In this document: positions 1 through 13,280 of the stretch, one piece after another
Position numbering within the stretch: position 1 is the first letter of the stretch
How the letters are laid out: the number at the start of each line of letters is the position of its first letter
NCBI RefSeq assembly: GCF_001039355.2
Contig: NW_019775485.1
Coordinates: 283,471-347,470 of the forward strand
Length of the DNA: 64,000 nt
Direction of reading: 5' to 3'
DNA from: Lingula anatina
Taxonomy: Eukaryota > Brachiopoda > Lingulata > Lingulida > Lingulidae
Notes under the pieces: generated by a model
What the model saw: the letters and a program-made list of their open reading frames with translations, nothing else
Database searches by the model: none
What the model was told of the DNA's origin: nothing
Made by a program: the position numbers and the translations under genes

Positions 1-2717
1 CCCCCCCCCCCCATGGACAGCCCCCCGCTTACACGTATAGGCCCATTTTATAAATATCCAAAGGCCCTACGCAGTTCTCTTAAGATAGGTCCATTGATTC
101 CCAGTTTCAATGGGAATAACGAGACAGCAAACCCGTAAATGTACAGATAGGAAAAAAAACGATGCACAAAATAGGTTTTGCCAACTTGATTCAAAATTAA
201 AAGACAAACTGCACACGAGTTAACATGGACAATCAGAATATGTCAATAGGGCTTAAGGTGCATGAGATTTTAAAGCCAAACATGAAAAACAAACTAATCA
301 GGCTCGATTTTCCACCTCAAGCTGTATTTTAGTCCTAAGAATCATTCTGGTGAGTCTACGTACAGTAAGTAACAAATTAGAAGATGTGAAGATGAATAAA
401 AAAAGTAGTAAATCCAAAAATGTCTTTCATACAGATCAATCTTTATTGAGACATGATAGCAATAAAACTGTTGAAATGAAATCTACTATGAAAAAATATG
501 TAGAATTAACAAGATTTGAGCACAATGAAGCCTACATGCTCTCTTTGAAACTCCTTTATATTATAGATCATTACAAATCTTGAATAAAATTAAGAATACC
601 GTACTGTGAATGAGTACAAGTCTTTCAAACTGTGGATTTCTTATGTAAACTGATTTGATCATTGAACAGAACAACTTTATAAAATTATACCAAACATTCT
701 AAAAACAAATTATTGTCAGAATGATTTTTATCACATTTCTGTCATGATAGTTTTTTATTATACCTTTCCAGGTTATTTTCATCACATAATATCACTAACT
801 TTACAAAATGCTCTGTTTTGTTCCCAAATGCACATCATCACAAACATGATTTTAATAATTTAAAAATACATTACAGTACAACACGCTATTCTAAATGATA
901 AACAATTCATATTCAGATGCCTCATTAAAATATCTTTAAAATGCACTCTGTATGAATATAGAAAATTAGTGATCAACAAGCAAAGTTTCCTCTTGCAAAC
1001 TGTTGTCTTTGTTTAAAACGTGAACTTAGTCATCATAAAAGCTATCTTCATCATGAAAGAAAAATATCAATTACATTTGAAACAAGAGAAACTTTAAAGT
1101 TGCAATTTCAAAAAATCAATTCAAGGCACTCAACTGGCATAGTGTGACTATAAAAAATAAAATGAACTGTTTCCTTTGCAAACAATTGAAAAATCTTTAA
1201 AAAATTAATAATTAAGAAAAAGAGCTACCAGGCAAGGTATCACAGAGGACACTGCATATTACAATTATGCCGCAACTCTTATAGTTGGCTATTGTAAAAT
1301 TGTCCAATAGTATTGCAATATCCCTCTCGACCAGCAGATTAACAAAACAGTGGATACTACAAATGAATTCCCTTTTACCAGTGGTTTTATTCAATTCCTC
1401 ATCAAACTGTTATGGCCAAATAAAACCATGATAAAGCCAGCTTTCAGTTGTCTGTCTTGCTTTTTTACTTACACCAAATTAATAAAAAAAGCCTGAGGCT
1501 GAACATCCGGCATAAGTGTGTGTGGTGTCAAAAAGATCTGAATTTAGAGGGGATTCACAGCAGATGATCTTCGGATTAAATATGGCGTTCCCTACATGAA
1601 AGCAGAGGTGACTAATCCACTGATGTTCTCCCTGCCTCCACAGGCGCTGTCCCTGCAGAGGTCTAGCAATTAAACCTCAGAGCCTTGATTAAATCTGTTT
1701 AATGGGGTGTGCGACGGCAGGGAGACCAGCAGCGGATTAGTTGGCTCTGCTTTCATGTAGTTATACCACAGTGAACATAGCAAAGAAAAGAAAATAATTA
1801 GTGAGCAACATCTGTCACCTTTGACAATTTCACTTTAAATATACAGTTCAACTACTTAAAAAATGACCATGATTGAAGATAGAAATTTGAAACAGAAATA
1901 TTGATAAAATATACATATATCAACTCTTCAAAGATTTTCTTGACTTTCATGAGCTAATCCTTGCAGCACTGTGAAAGCAGTCCTGAAAAATAAAACAAAC
2001 TCTAGATTAATGAAGTCACTCAACTGCAGAAATTAGGTATATAATCTTATTCGCCTATAGAATGACAGTTTCATTGACTGTTGTTAAATTGCTTTTCAAT
2101 TATATATTTTCATGATGATATCTGCCACATGAGAGATTATACTAGTGCCATCTTCTCAAGGTTACAAGTACTAGACAACTCCCACAGACTCTGAGACTTA
2201 GACTCTGAGACTTAGTCGACTAAGTTGCATTATACAAAGCTTTTACAAAACTACTCATTATCTCATTTTTTCCATCTGTTAACTGAAATTTTTGAGCAAA
2301 TTGTGACTGTTTCAAATAAGGTTTTTACACTGTCATTGTTTACCAGGGCCCATTTAGGTATGTTAAACACATTCACTGTAGGCTTGTCATTCTTAAAAGC
2401 TTCATCTGACTATATATCATGGGCTACCATGAGTCCAAAAACTGTACAATTTTTGTGGAACAAGCCTCTGGACTAATTAATGAAAAATTAAAACAATTAC
2501 TGTAATGTGACACTATAAATTAAATGAGTAAACAACAGACCTAGGTGCCCCATAGTAACTGTTACTTTTTCCCTTAAATTGGCTCAATTTATTTATCTCA
2601 TTCAACTACTAGTTTTAGTTACTCATTGGCCTAACTCTATGACAAGTGACTTCCATAACAAATGTTGAATCATAAAATAATAATAATAATGCATTCTTAC
2701 CAATAAAAATATATATG
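1..2717. other. STARD3 3' UTR and intergenic DNA
   Basis: No supported gene. The STARD3 transcript probably ends here: the nearest AATAAA on the minus strand is at 2588-2593, about 125 bases past the stop, and another is near 1387. The stretch is AT-rich. It holds the fold-back repeat at 1592-1760. The 12-C run at the left edge looks like a gap border. Confidence 0.5.
1592..1760. mobile_element. MITE-like fold-back element
   Basis: The left arm starts ctacatgaaagcagag at 1592. The right arm ends ctctgctttcatgtag at 1760. The arms match imperfectly over about 45 bases, also sharing gactaatcc against ggattagt and tctccctgcc against ggcagggaga. Just left of it, ggattaaatatggcg resembles part of the arm of the 14443-14695 element, so the true element may extend to about 1570 and the two may be relatives. 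No coding capacity. Confidence 0.7.
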
Positions 2718-3444
2718 CTATGATTCTAGCGTGTTCAGATAGTTAATCCGTTGATTGAAGTACTTAAAGAAATCCATTAGGACCCCTGACATAGCCTGGT
2801 CTATTAAGTAGGTAGGTAACCAACCCTGGAAGGTACAAAATTGAGCACAATATAAAACTGACTTATTGTAAGTCATAATCACATCAGAAAGTTAATTAAT
2901 TTTAATTCATTCTGAATTATCAAAATAATTCACACAACAGACAGGCATGTGGGAAGTTGAAGATATGTGCATAAATGCATGTACATGTGCAAGCAAGCAC
3001 ACCACACACATACTAGTACACACAGTCTGACACCAATACTCACATACCCCCATAAAGAGACAAATATACACATTATTAGAGATAGGTAAACATATGCACA
3101 CATTCACATACAAAAACAGTAAGAGAGAGAGAGAGAGAGAGAGTTGGAGAGTTAAAAAAACACATATATATATTTCTTTTTAAAACCCCTAATGGCAAGC
3201 TTACCTTGAGATTTGTATTAACTATCCAGACAAATTCACTTTTATTTGGGTCCCCAGGGACTGCTTTGAACACCCAGCACCCTGGACCATTTTCACCTCT
3301 GAAAAATACACACCAGACAATTGTCTCAAATTCAAAACAAATATTCCCCTTACCATCTTTTTTACCCCTGTCCCAATAGATCTCAATTAATAGATCTCAA
3401 TGCAAAGAGAGTCAAGAAAAACACAACTGTGCAAATGACACACA

Positions 3445-3499
<55 letters not shown>

Positions 3500-6400
3500 C
3501 AACCTCTCACCTTACGTATTTTTTCTGCTCTGGCATGTCTGGGTGGGTCACCCCCTTGGAGACTGAAATCATCATGCCATTCATCTCTTTCCAACATCGT
3601 AAGTTGACAAAGTCCCTGGCCGACACCATGCCCCCAGCTGCCTCGGCTGCTATATTGTACAACACATCTGTGTGCTCGTCTATTACCTGCAGAATCTGGG
3701 AAAAAAAAAAAGAGATTGAGTCAGAGTCATATTATCAGACATGAGCATCAGTTAAAATAAAAACCTTTCTGAACATTCCCAGTGAGACCAAAAACTTTTC
3801 TTGATGGATTTTTGGATCCACCATATTGTAAAATAAAAATCTTGGGAATTCTGTGATCACACCGAAAAATGTTCCTGTCTGCGATGCGGCATCAGACTCG
3901 TTAGAGATAGGAACATGATAAACACTTCAAAATGCCAAAAAAAAAAAAAAAAAAAAAAATTAAATCCCTTTTAAATGAAATTATTATAACAGATTTTCAT
4001 TATTTTTCTCTTGCCAGGAGTTTCAAGTATTAATCTTAACTCAGAGATTTAATGTGCGTTACTGATTTCAGTTTTTATAATTTCAATAGCTCTTACCTAA
4101 CACAAAAGAAATTATGTATTTTTTTCTACATTAATTTACTTGAACAAAGTATCACAATTATCAGTAAACTCAAGACAATGGAATTTAACAGAGAATAATG
4201 TAATATTTGAGGCAATTTAGTTCACCTTCTTCAACATTCACAAAGGTTAAAAAGTAGCCCAATTCATATCCAAAGTTGACAAGACAGATAAATTTATTTT
4301 ATTTTACTCACCTTGCTTTCCAAAACTGTTGGATTCCACGCAGGTGAATCTTCTGTGTTAAAATATATTTCTTCAAAACCTTTCTGTGGAGTGGTATTAA
4401 CTACACCCTAGAACAAAACATAATAAATATTATGTTCACTTTCATTTGTCATTTCTTCAGTTCAGAAAGCTGACAAATCAAGACCTCCACCACAAAAACT
4501 GACTGAACTTTATTATGACTTACATGTACAAATACGCAGTTTCTAATTCTATACTATTTAAATCGATTTCTTAAAATCAATTTTTGCTTTTTATTCATTT
4601 TTAGTTTGTGTTATTTTTACTGTAATGTAAATTAAATATCAATATTATTATTATTATTACCAAAAGATTTACACCTGTAGTAGTTGTTTTTTAAGAATAA
4701 ACTATTTATCTTCATATCCAGTTGTACACAAAACAATGTGAATGTTTTTATTCAAACCCCATGTGAAACAAAGGGGATATTTTAATTTTAAAACAAACAT
4801 AGGGTTTTCTTGACACATATCTGTACAATTTTATAAAGTGTACAAAAAACCTACATATCTGACATCCACTGTATAGTACATATTTTTTCCAGAAAAGAAG
4901 ATTTTCTGAAAGGACAATTCAGATCTGTTATTTTAAGTCAGTCAACTGTATCCCTTACTTTGAGCTTGAAAAATTTTCCTCCCAATTCGGGAAGTTGTTT
5001 ACTGTAGACACAACCCGAGGAAAGGTCCTTCTCATCTCCATTATCCAGCTTCCATCCTTCCTCATTCTCATATAACTGCATCGCCGTGGCAAAAAGGCCT
5101 CCAGCTAATCTCTGGTACTCTTGTTCCTGGTGGAGAAAAAAAGGAGTAAAATTATAAACCTTTCTTATACATTAACATTGACCTCAAAATGTAATATACA
5201 TGATAAACACTTTTACAATGAATTAAAATGGTAATTTTTAATCTGTTAACTTGTTATTGTACATTTGCCCAGTACAACAAGATAATATCATAAATCATGA
5301 ACATTTTTTTCTCCATGACCTTTTTTCAGACAACAGTCTGGGTTTTGAAAAAATAACTGATCATTTAGTGTGGGACCAAACACTTAGTAATCGTTGGCTC
5401 AGTTCCCAGAACTGAATGAAAAATTGCAGAATTGTGTGATTTCCCCCAGCCCGCCCTCCAAAAAAGTCTCCGAGTCTGTATATTCCCAAATTTCAAATAT
5501 TGTCAACAGTTTGGTGTTTATGAGTATAACTCTATAAGTTTGCCTTCTGACACGAGATACGCCATTTACAGTTTAAGCTGTTCGGGTATGAACTCAAACT
5601 AAAACTACCTGTGATCCTAACGAAAGCTGGTTGGAATTTCTACTTGAAGCTCTGCTGTTGACCGATGACGGTGGTATTGAATGGTACCTTTTACTGCCTT
5701 CTTCATCATCTGAATCTGAAAGTAAAATAAATAGATTAAATAAATAAAATAATTTTACTTATTAATCAATCAAAATAAATCAAAGCAAATTAATAAGTAA
5801 TAATTCAAAGCCAGTTAAAATTGCTGTGAAAAATATCAGTGAATTAATTATGATATCCATACTAGTATTTATTTTTCACTGAAAAAGCAACAGATGTCTG
5901 CAGACAGCCAGGGGCTGGACAGGTCATCAACAAACCTATGTGCACTTGTCACTAGATGCCTTAATACCCTGTTGTAATGGATTCAAATAACAATTGTTTC
6001 CATTTCCTCTGTCAGATCTATACAGATTTCTACAGAATTCAAGCACCCACACCAATATCCAGAAAGTGGTAATAATTCAGTTTATTTGGACAGCATCAAT
6101 TATTTCCCTTCACAAAATTTGTTTGGTAAGTAAACTTAAAAACATTGACTCCAAAGATTTTTTAAGTTGGTTGGCTGTTGTGTCTGAAAGTGATATTAAA
6201 TATTCAAAAAGTGAAATATTAGCAAATGTCAGGTTTTTGAAAATTCCCAGTAATTATGTCCCATAGTCATTATACGGATAAATTCTATTTACAGGGATGA
6301 GACTGTCATTCAGTGAAAATGGCAGAAAATATGGCATGGGGTCAAGGGAAACGCCTAGATCAATGATATTTTTGACTGCTAAAAAGTCGGAAAAATCTCA

Positions 6401-8296
6401 TCCCTGAACTTAAGTCCTATATGATGTCAATTTTTCAGTCACAGCCACAATAAAGTTACTCACCATGCGGGGTATGATATGGAGAATAGTACTGGTCATT
6501 AGTTTCAGTGCCACCTATACTTCTGTGGTCGCCACGACCCAGGAGAGACGTTCTCTCATCTAGTACAGCACCTCTTGCTTCAATCTCAGCTGGAAGTAAA
6601 CACAGTTAACACAGTTAAGCAAAATTATGATTATGATAACACAATTGATATTGGGTGGTGGTGAGGGGGAGGGGGGGGGGTGACTGTCAACATCCACAGT
6701 CAACTGTGGAAGGGTCCTGGATTGATCAGCCACTGCAATCAGACTGCATGCTATGAATTTCTAATCTTATCATACAAAATATCTACAGCAAACAATTTTC
6801 ATTTTCCTTCACAGAATCAACTCAAGGTCACAAAATCAGGTTCCATGCTATGAACTTCTAATCCTATCATACAAAATATCTACAGCAAACAACTTTCATT
6901 TTCCTTCACAGAATCAACTCAAGGTCACAAAATCAGATTGCATGCTATGAACTTCTAATCTTACTATACAAAATATCAACAGCAAACAACTACAATGGTT
7001 TTCCTTCAGAGAATCAACTTCAGGTCACGAACCTCGCTTTTCCTCAGGTAAAACCCTGAAGTCCAGAAACCAGCATTCTACCCAGGCCACCACAAAGGAA
7101 ATTATGATAAGAACGTAGTCCAGTGTGTTCTGTCCACTGGCTAGATCTTCATCAAACTGGAACAGACATAATAAGTTATGAAAAAATTTATATAAAAAAA
7201 AAATCATGATAAGTAATGAAAAATTTTACATTAAAAAATCAAATTAAGTAATGATAAATTTCATATTAAAAAATCAAACTAAGTAGTGAAAAAAATTTGT
7301 ATAAAAAAATCATAATAAGTAATGAAAAATTTTATAATAAATCATATTACACTAATAAACAGTAATTAAAATGAGTACTGATTTCAGACAGAAATAATTA
7401 TCGACAACAAAATTTTATTTTATTATAAACTGTAAAGGCTGGCTAGGTCCTCATTAAACTTGAACAGACATAATAGGTAATGAAAATAATATATATCAAA
7501 AATCATATTACTTTACAGAATTTAAAATGAGCACCAATTTCAGACAGAAAGAATCTACAGCAAAAGTTTATTTTATTATGAATTGTAGGAGTCTCACATT
7601 GAACATGAACACTTTTATCAGCAGAAATACACAGGTGCCAAATGTTGTTAACTGAAATGTAAAAACAAACAATTATAAATATAAACTGTAATAAAATTGA
7701 AGTGCTGTGTTTATGCATATGTCAAGCTCAACCTAACAACAATGGTAAATCCATATTGATGACTGAATGAAAATGGTAATCTTTTTTGTCAAATTTTTAA
7801 TTAAAAAATACAAAGAAATAATTATTTCAAAAATTTTACTAGTGTTGTTCTATGTTGTCCCTGTGCAGTTTCCCTATCACTTATAATAACTTTTTTTCCC
7901 AATCATTTCACCTTCAAGTACCCCGACAGTTTTAAATGACAAATTTACCAATTATAAAGACAAGGCTAAATGAAGAAAAAAACTTTCCACTACAAAAGAG
8001 GACTGTACAGAAGTTGAAGAAATAAGAGAGAGAGAGATGAAGGAAATAAGCAAGAAGTGAATTACTAACAGAGAAAAATTAAGAAAAATAGCTAAAGACA
8101 ATATTTTCTAATCATACAAAATAAAGACTTACTGCCACCAGCCATGGGTTTCTCATATTCAGTGCAGCATATGAAAAGATGAGGACTAGAAAACGCCAAA
8201 ACGATAACAACTGCAAGACAAAAATACAAATTAACTGTTAAAACTGTACTAGTATTTAGATTGCATCTCACATTTTCTTACAGAAAAAGCAAAAAA

Positions 8297-8327
<31 letters not shown>

Positions 8328-9559
8328 AGTAATGCTTTAAGCTAACTTGTTACTTTTATTATGTAACATGTATTAAAGCATTTTTACTTACAGGAATGTC
8401 AAATAATGACTGCTTAAAATCATATCCCTCCACTTCTTTCATAAAACGCTTTGAAAAAGTCCCTGCATATGTAGACAGCTGAAAGCATCAAAGATAATGA
8501 AAGAAATGTCGCTCTCATGGGTGAAAGATGTGAAAACTGATCATCCTGAAAACGTAGCTTGCAATTTCTCATCACATTTAGGCCATAAAAAAAAAAAAAA
8601 AATGAAGACTGAAAATTCTGAAATTAGGCATAGTCCTGAAAACTTTCATGCATGCATTCTGTGCATTAACAGAGAAGGTTGGTGTACACACACACATACA
8701 CTATTACTACAGGGGCAGATTAAGACCGTCTTCTTGGTCTTCCAGAAGACGGTCAGATTTTCAAGTTTACATAATAGACGGGTATCTAATTTTTCTGTCG
8801 GAAGACAGTCAAATTAAAATGAGGTTGGATCGATGAAGATAATTTGGAAGACTGTCAGAAAATATATCTGGATCCGCCCCTGTACTAGATGGCGCCGCTT
8901 TATGAGCTCTCCCTGCAGAGTGTAGTCATGCAATTCATTAATTCATATTTTACCTCCGCCAAGGAGGTTATGTTTTCACCCCTGTTTGTCTGTCTGTCAT
9001 CAACATAACTCAAAAAGTTATGGACCGATTTTGATGAAATTTTCAGGAACTGTCAGAAGTGGGCCAAGGAACAGATGATTAGGTTTTGGTGGTGATCCAG
9101 ATCAATAATCAATCAATAATCAATAATTATAAAAAATTGCTGCCTTGGCAGAGGTCTGCGCTTAAATTATCATTACACTGGGTTCATGGCAAGACATCAG
9201 ACACTCACCTGAGTATATAAAATCCACAGCACAAACAGCAACAAGACATCAAAAGTGACCATGATACAAAACGCCCTCCGACTGGTGGACATAGGTTTAC
9301 AACATGGACAGGGATTGGTCTCGTAGGCCACTGATGATGATAATGTTGTGGAGCCATATGTTGGTGCAGTACCTCCATTAGCATAAGAGTTGGGTCTGAA
9401 ATTTAAGAAGTTTGACTGATGTTGTTTAAAACACTAATTAATATACTTGCAATCCTCTCTTTGACTCTATAGATCTCTCTCTGACACACACATGCACATG
9501 AATGCACAAACATACAAAGGCATCTTCTCTTTCTCTCTCCCTCCCTCTCTCACTGGCAT

Positions 9560-9615
<56 letters not shown>

Positions 9616-9693
9616 AGACAACAAATATATTCTCTCTTCTCTTTATCCTGTCTGTCATGCACACAAACGTACTTGTCATTCTCTTTCTCTCTA

Positions 9694-9751
<58 letters not shown>

Positions 9752-12010
9752 CCATCCACCTTGTCCCTCTGTCACCCTATTACCTGTTATAATTGTATGG
9801 TGCTGAACCATGGTAAAGGAGACGTCCTGCTTGTTGTGCTACCTCCTCGCGCTGTCCCATATCTCCAGATGCCTAAAATTCAAAGATATAAGTTACAAGT
9901 AACATATTAACCTTTCTTTAAGGCTCAAATCTTTTTTCTTTTGTCTTCCCTCAAGGGCCTACATGTGAGGGTTAAAACAAAGATAATGCATACTACGTGA
10001 GATAATTAAGTGAACAACAAGTGTGAAAAGAAATGTACCAATGCTATTTGTCAAATTTATGCTTGATGACTCGCTTGTTTATTATTAACCTTACTAGACT
10101 ACTAGTAAAATAAAAGCACTCAGAGAGCACAAGCCACTGCCAAGCATAGGTGCTGAATTATCATCAATAAATCAATTAACAGATCACCAAAAAATGATAA
10201 AAAAGAAACAAAAACTGCTTTTTAGTTTGCCAATTTCTAACCTATCCTGAACAATTTACCAAAATTAATCCAGAAATTATTGGCTGAACATTAACCTCTT
10301 ATAAAAACCCAACAAAAGCCAAAAGCATAACATCCTCAATAGATGCATTTATTTTAGATTCAATCCACAACATGTATAAATAATTACTGTACAACTCATT
10401 TGACCTACTGCTTCAAATTTGTTTTTGCATTTTTCTTCCACTGATGGCCACAGATATAGATTAATTTAGAACCATAACTCTTCAAAATGCTGTGAACTTT
10501 GTAATATATACAACCAGAAACTCTCCAGCTGAACTTTGGACTTTTGAAGTATGAATAAATTAAATATGAATGTTGTCAAAATTTTCATCTCAATTATCAT
10601 ATATTTTAAACAAAGAAGTCTCCAATGCTTGAAGTGAAAGGGTGCATGTTTTTTCATACACTTGGCCAACTCCATCCTTTGAATCCCAGCTAAATTTTGA
10701 GCACAGCATCTCTTTTTTTTTTAAATTATAGAAAATACTAATTATTTAGAGCATCATAGTTACTACTTGTTCAGCAGAGAACAGCAACAAAAGAAAAAAA
10801 ACTGCAGTGCTTTTAGAGAATGGAAAATTACAGTGAATCTATGAAAGCATCTTATAAAAAAATTCAAGTTGTTAAGCTTAAACTCCAAGCCAGTGTGTCT
10901 TGGAAGAGCCAAAAAGTCATGGCCAATAAAATTCAAACTGGGCAGCAAGCACGCAAACATAAAAATAAGTGCAACAGAACTGAATCTGGTAGATATAAGC
11001 ATTCCAAAGCAACTGAAGTAAAGAAAAAACATTAAAACAACCATCAGAACTAATTCTAAAGTGCTTTGTGGAAAATCAAGCAAGTGTGGAAAATTTTAAT
11101 GTACCTGATAAAAATGTGGCCTAGAGGACTGTTAACAAAGAAACAGAAAAAAAAGAGAATAAACTCACTTTTAATATGTAATTGCACAAAAGATATCAAA
11201 ATTTATGAAATTGTGCTCAAAGAAAAGTGTATCTACTCAAAATGCAATTATGAACTTTTTCATAATTGTATATAGACTTCATTCTCTTACTGAATTTCAA
11301 TCTGATCATTTGATACAATCTCAATGAGATGTCAAAATAAAGCTACTAGTACTAATAAATTTAAAATCAAAGTTACTAACACCCCATTCTACCTATATGA
11401 AAATGTGAAAGGCCTACTGGCTACACTTACAAATAAGAGAAAAAAATTACAAACAAAATTACAGCAACTTTCCTTCATGTGTGCGTGTGTGTGGGGAGGC
11501 AATGTTGCAATTTTGGATATGAAATGGTAAAGCATACATAAGTTGAGGTAGATGCTGTCAGTACAATAACTGCTTTTTAGACAACTCTACCCTAATTTCA
11601 AATTTTAAAAAGATGTCTGGTTTCACACCCCAGTCATATCAATGTTAACCCCATTAAAATAATCATATGTAAATAGTTCCCTCCATAAACAAATATTTCT
11701 CTTGTGACATTTAGGCCAACATAACTCTGGATAATAAGATATAAATGCCTTATCTAAAAACATAATTCTAAAACAAAACAACTGATCATGTACTATACTA
11801 GAAATGATTTTTGAAAAACACCTTAAAGCTGACATTATCAAAATTTAATATTAAACGACTTACAAAAAAGAAAAAAAAAAGCTGTATGACTTGATTGTAC
11901 TGTAACCCTTGTTTACTGTTTGACTTGTTAATTTCCCTAATAATGCTAAAATTATCAATGGGGAAATACATTTTAAGTTTGTTCTTAATTACTAGTGTGT
12001 GTGTTTGAGG

Positions 12011-12083
<73 letters not shown>

Positions 12084-13228
12084 CATGATATCTTGCAGGT
12101 CTACATCTGCGCAGTGCTGATTATAAAATTTTACTATATATCCTTACATTATATATATTGCCTCTGATAAAACTGGATTCCTGTGTCTTCTTCCAATAAG
12201 ACATTATTTCAATTGTCCATCTGGTCTACAAATCAATCCTTCAACTAGCAGGCTTCTGTCCAGTTTGATGGCAAAAAATGATTAAAGACATCAGACTTCT
12301 TTAAAACCAGGTACACAAAATATGTAAACGAATGCTTTTGTGACTACGATATGGATTGATTCCACGAAGCCCATTGTGGCAGAACATGCAGTGCAATACT
12401 GTCAGTTTTTAGGAACTACTATTTTGAAAAACCTATAATAAAGAATTTTCACCACGAAGAAACGAGTCACTTCAACCAGTCTCCTGACTGTGAACTCATC
12501 ACTCAAAGGTAACTTGGTGTGACATGGTGTCCTAAATAGACCGTTAATTTTCCTGATGACCTGGATCACTGTTTACACAATGATATTATTATGACATACC
12601 ACATGGTCATGAGGTATGTTCACACTGAAGATAGGTCTACTGCTCTCACCTGACAGCAAGCAAAATCCAATTTCCAAAGTTGGCAATGTACCTTGCCCAT
12701 AACAGGCATGAGAATGAGAATAAAAATTGACTAACTTTTATTAATTACTGTCTTAAAGGCTCTATTCCCATAGATTTTAGATCGATCTATCCCCGAGGGG
12801 AGTCTCACTAGATTACTTTCAGATAATCCGACTTAAATGTCCGTCCCGCCTACTACAAGCTATAAGGGGTAATTAACTTTCGTGTCCGCCCAGCTGACAG
12901 CTATTTAGCGTGAACCCCCAGGGAGTTAGGTCGATCTAAAGTAGGTCGATCTAATCTATGGAAATGGGGTGTAAGACACAGCTTGCAAAGGAAAGGTGAT
13001 ATTGAGCGGGGCTGTCCTGTCATTGTAAGCACATTTATCATGTAAACAGATTTCAGTATCAACTGAAAGGAAAGGGGGCGGTGGCCTTGCTTTAAAGAAA
13101 ATAGAACCCTTTCTTGACTTTATATCAATTTGTACTAAGAAAAAGACAATTACACAAAATGATAACAATATAACATACTGCTAACCATGAATTTAAATGT
13201 AAAAAAACTGTGAAACTAATTAAACTGC

Positions 13229-13280
<52 letters not shown>

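Noticed and set aside
9438-9811. Open frames of about 105-114 codons on both strands
   Set aside because: They translate (CA)n microsatellites into alternating Cys-Val or His-Thr runs; no real protein.
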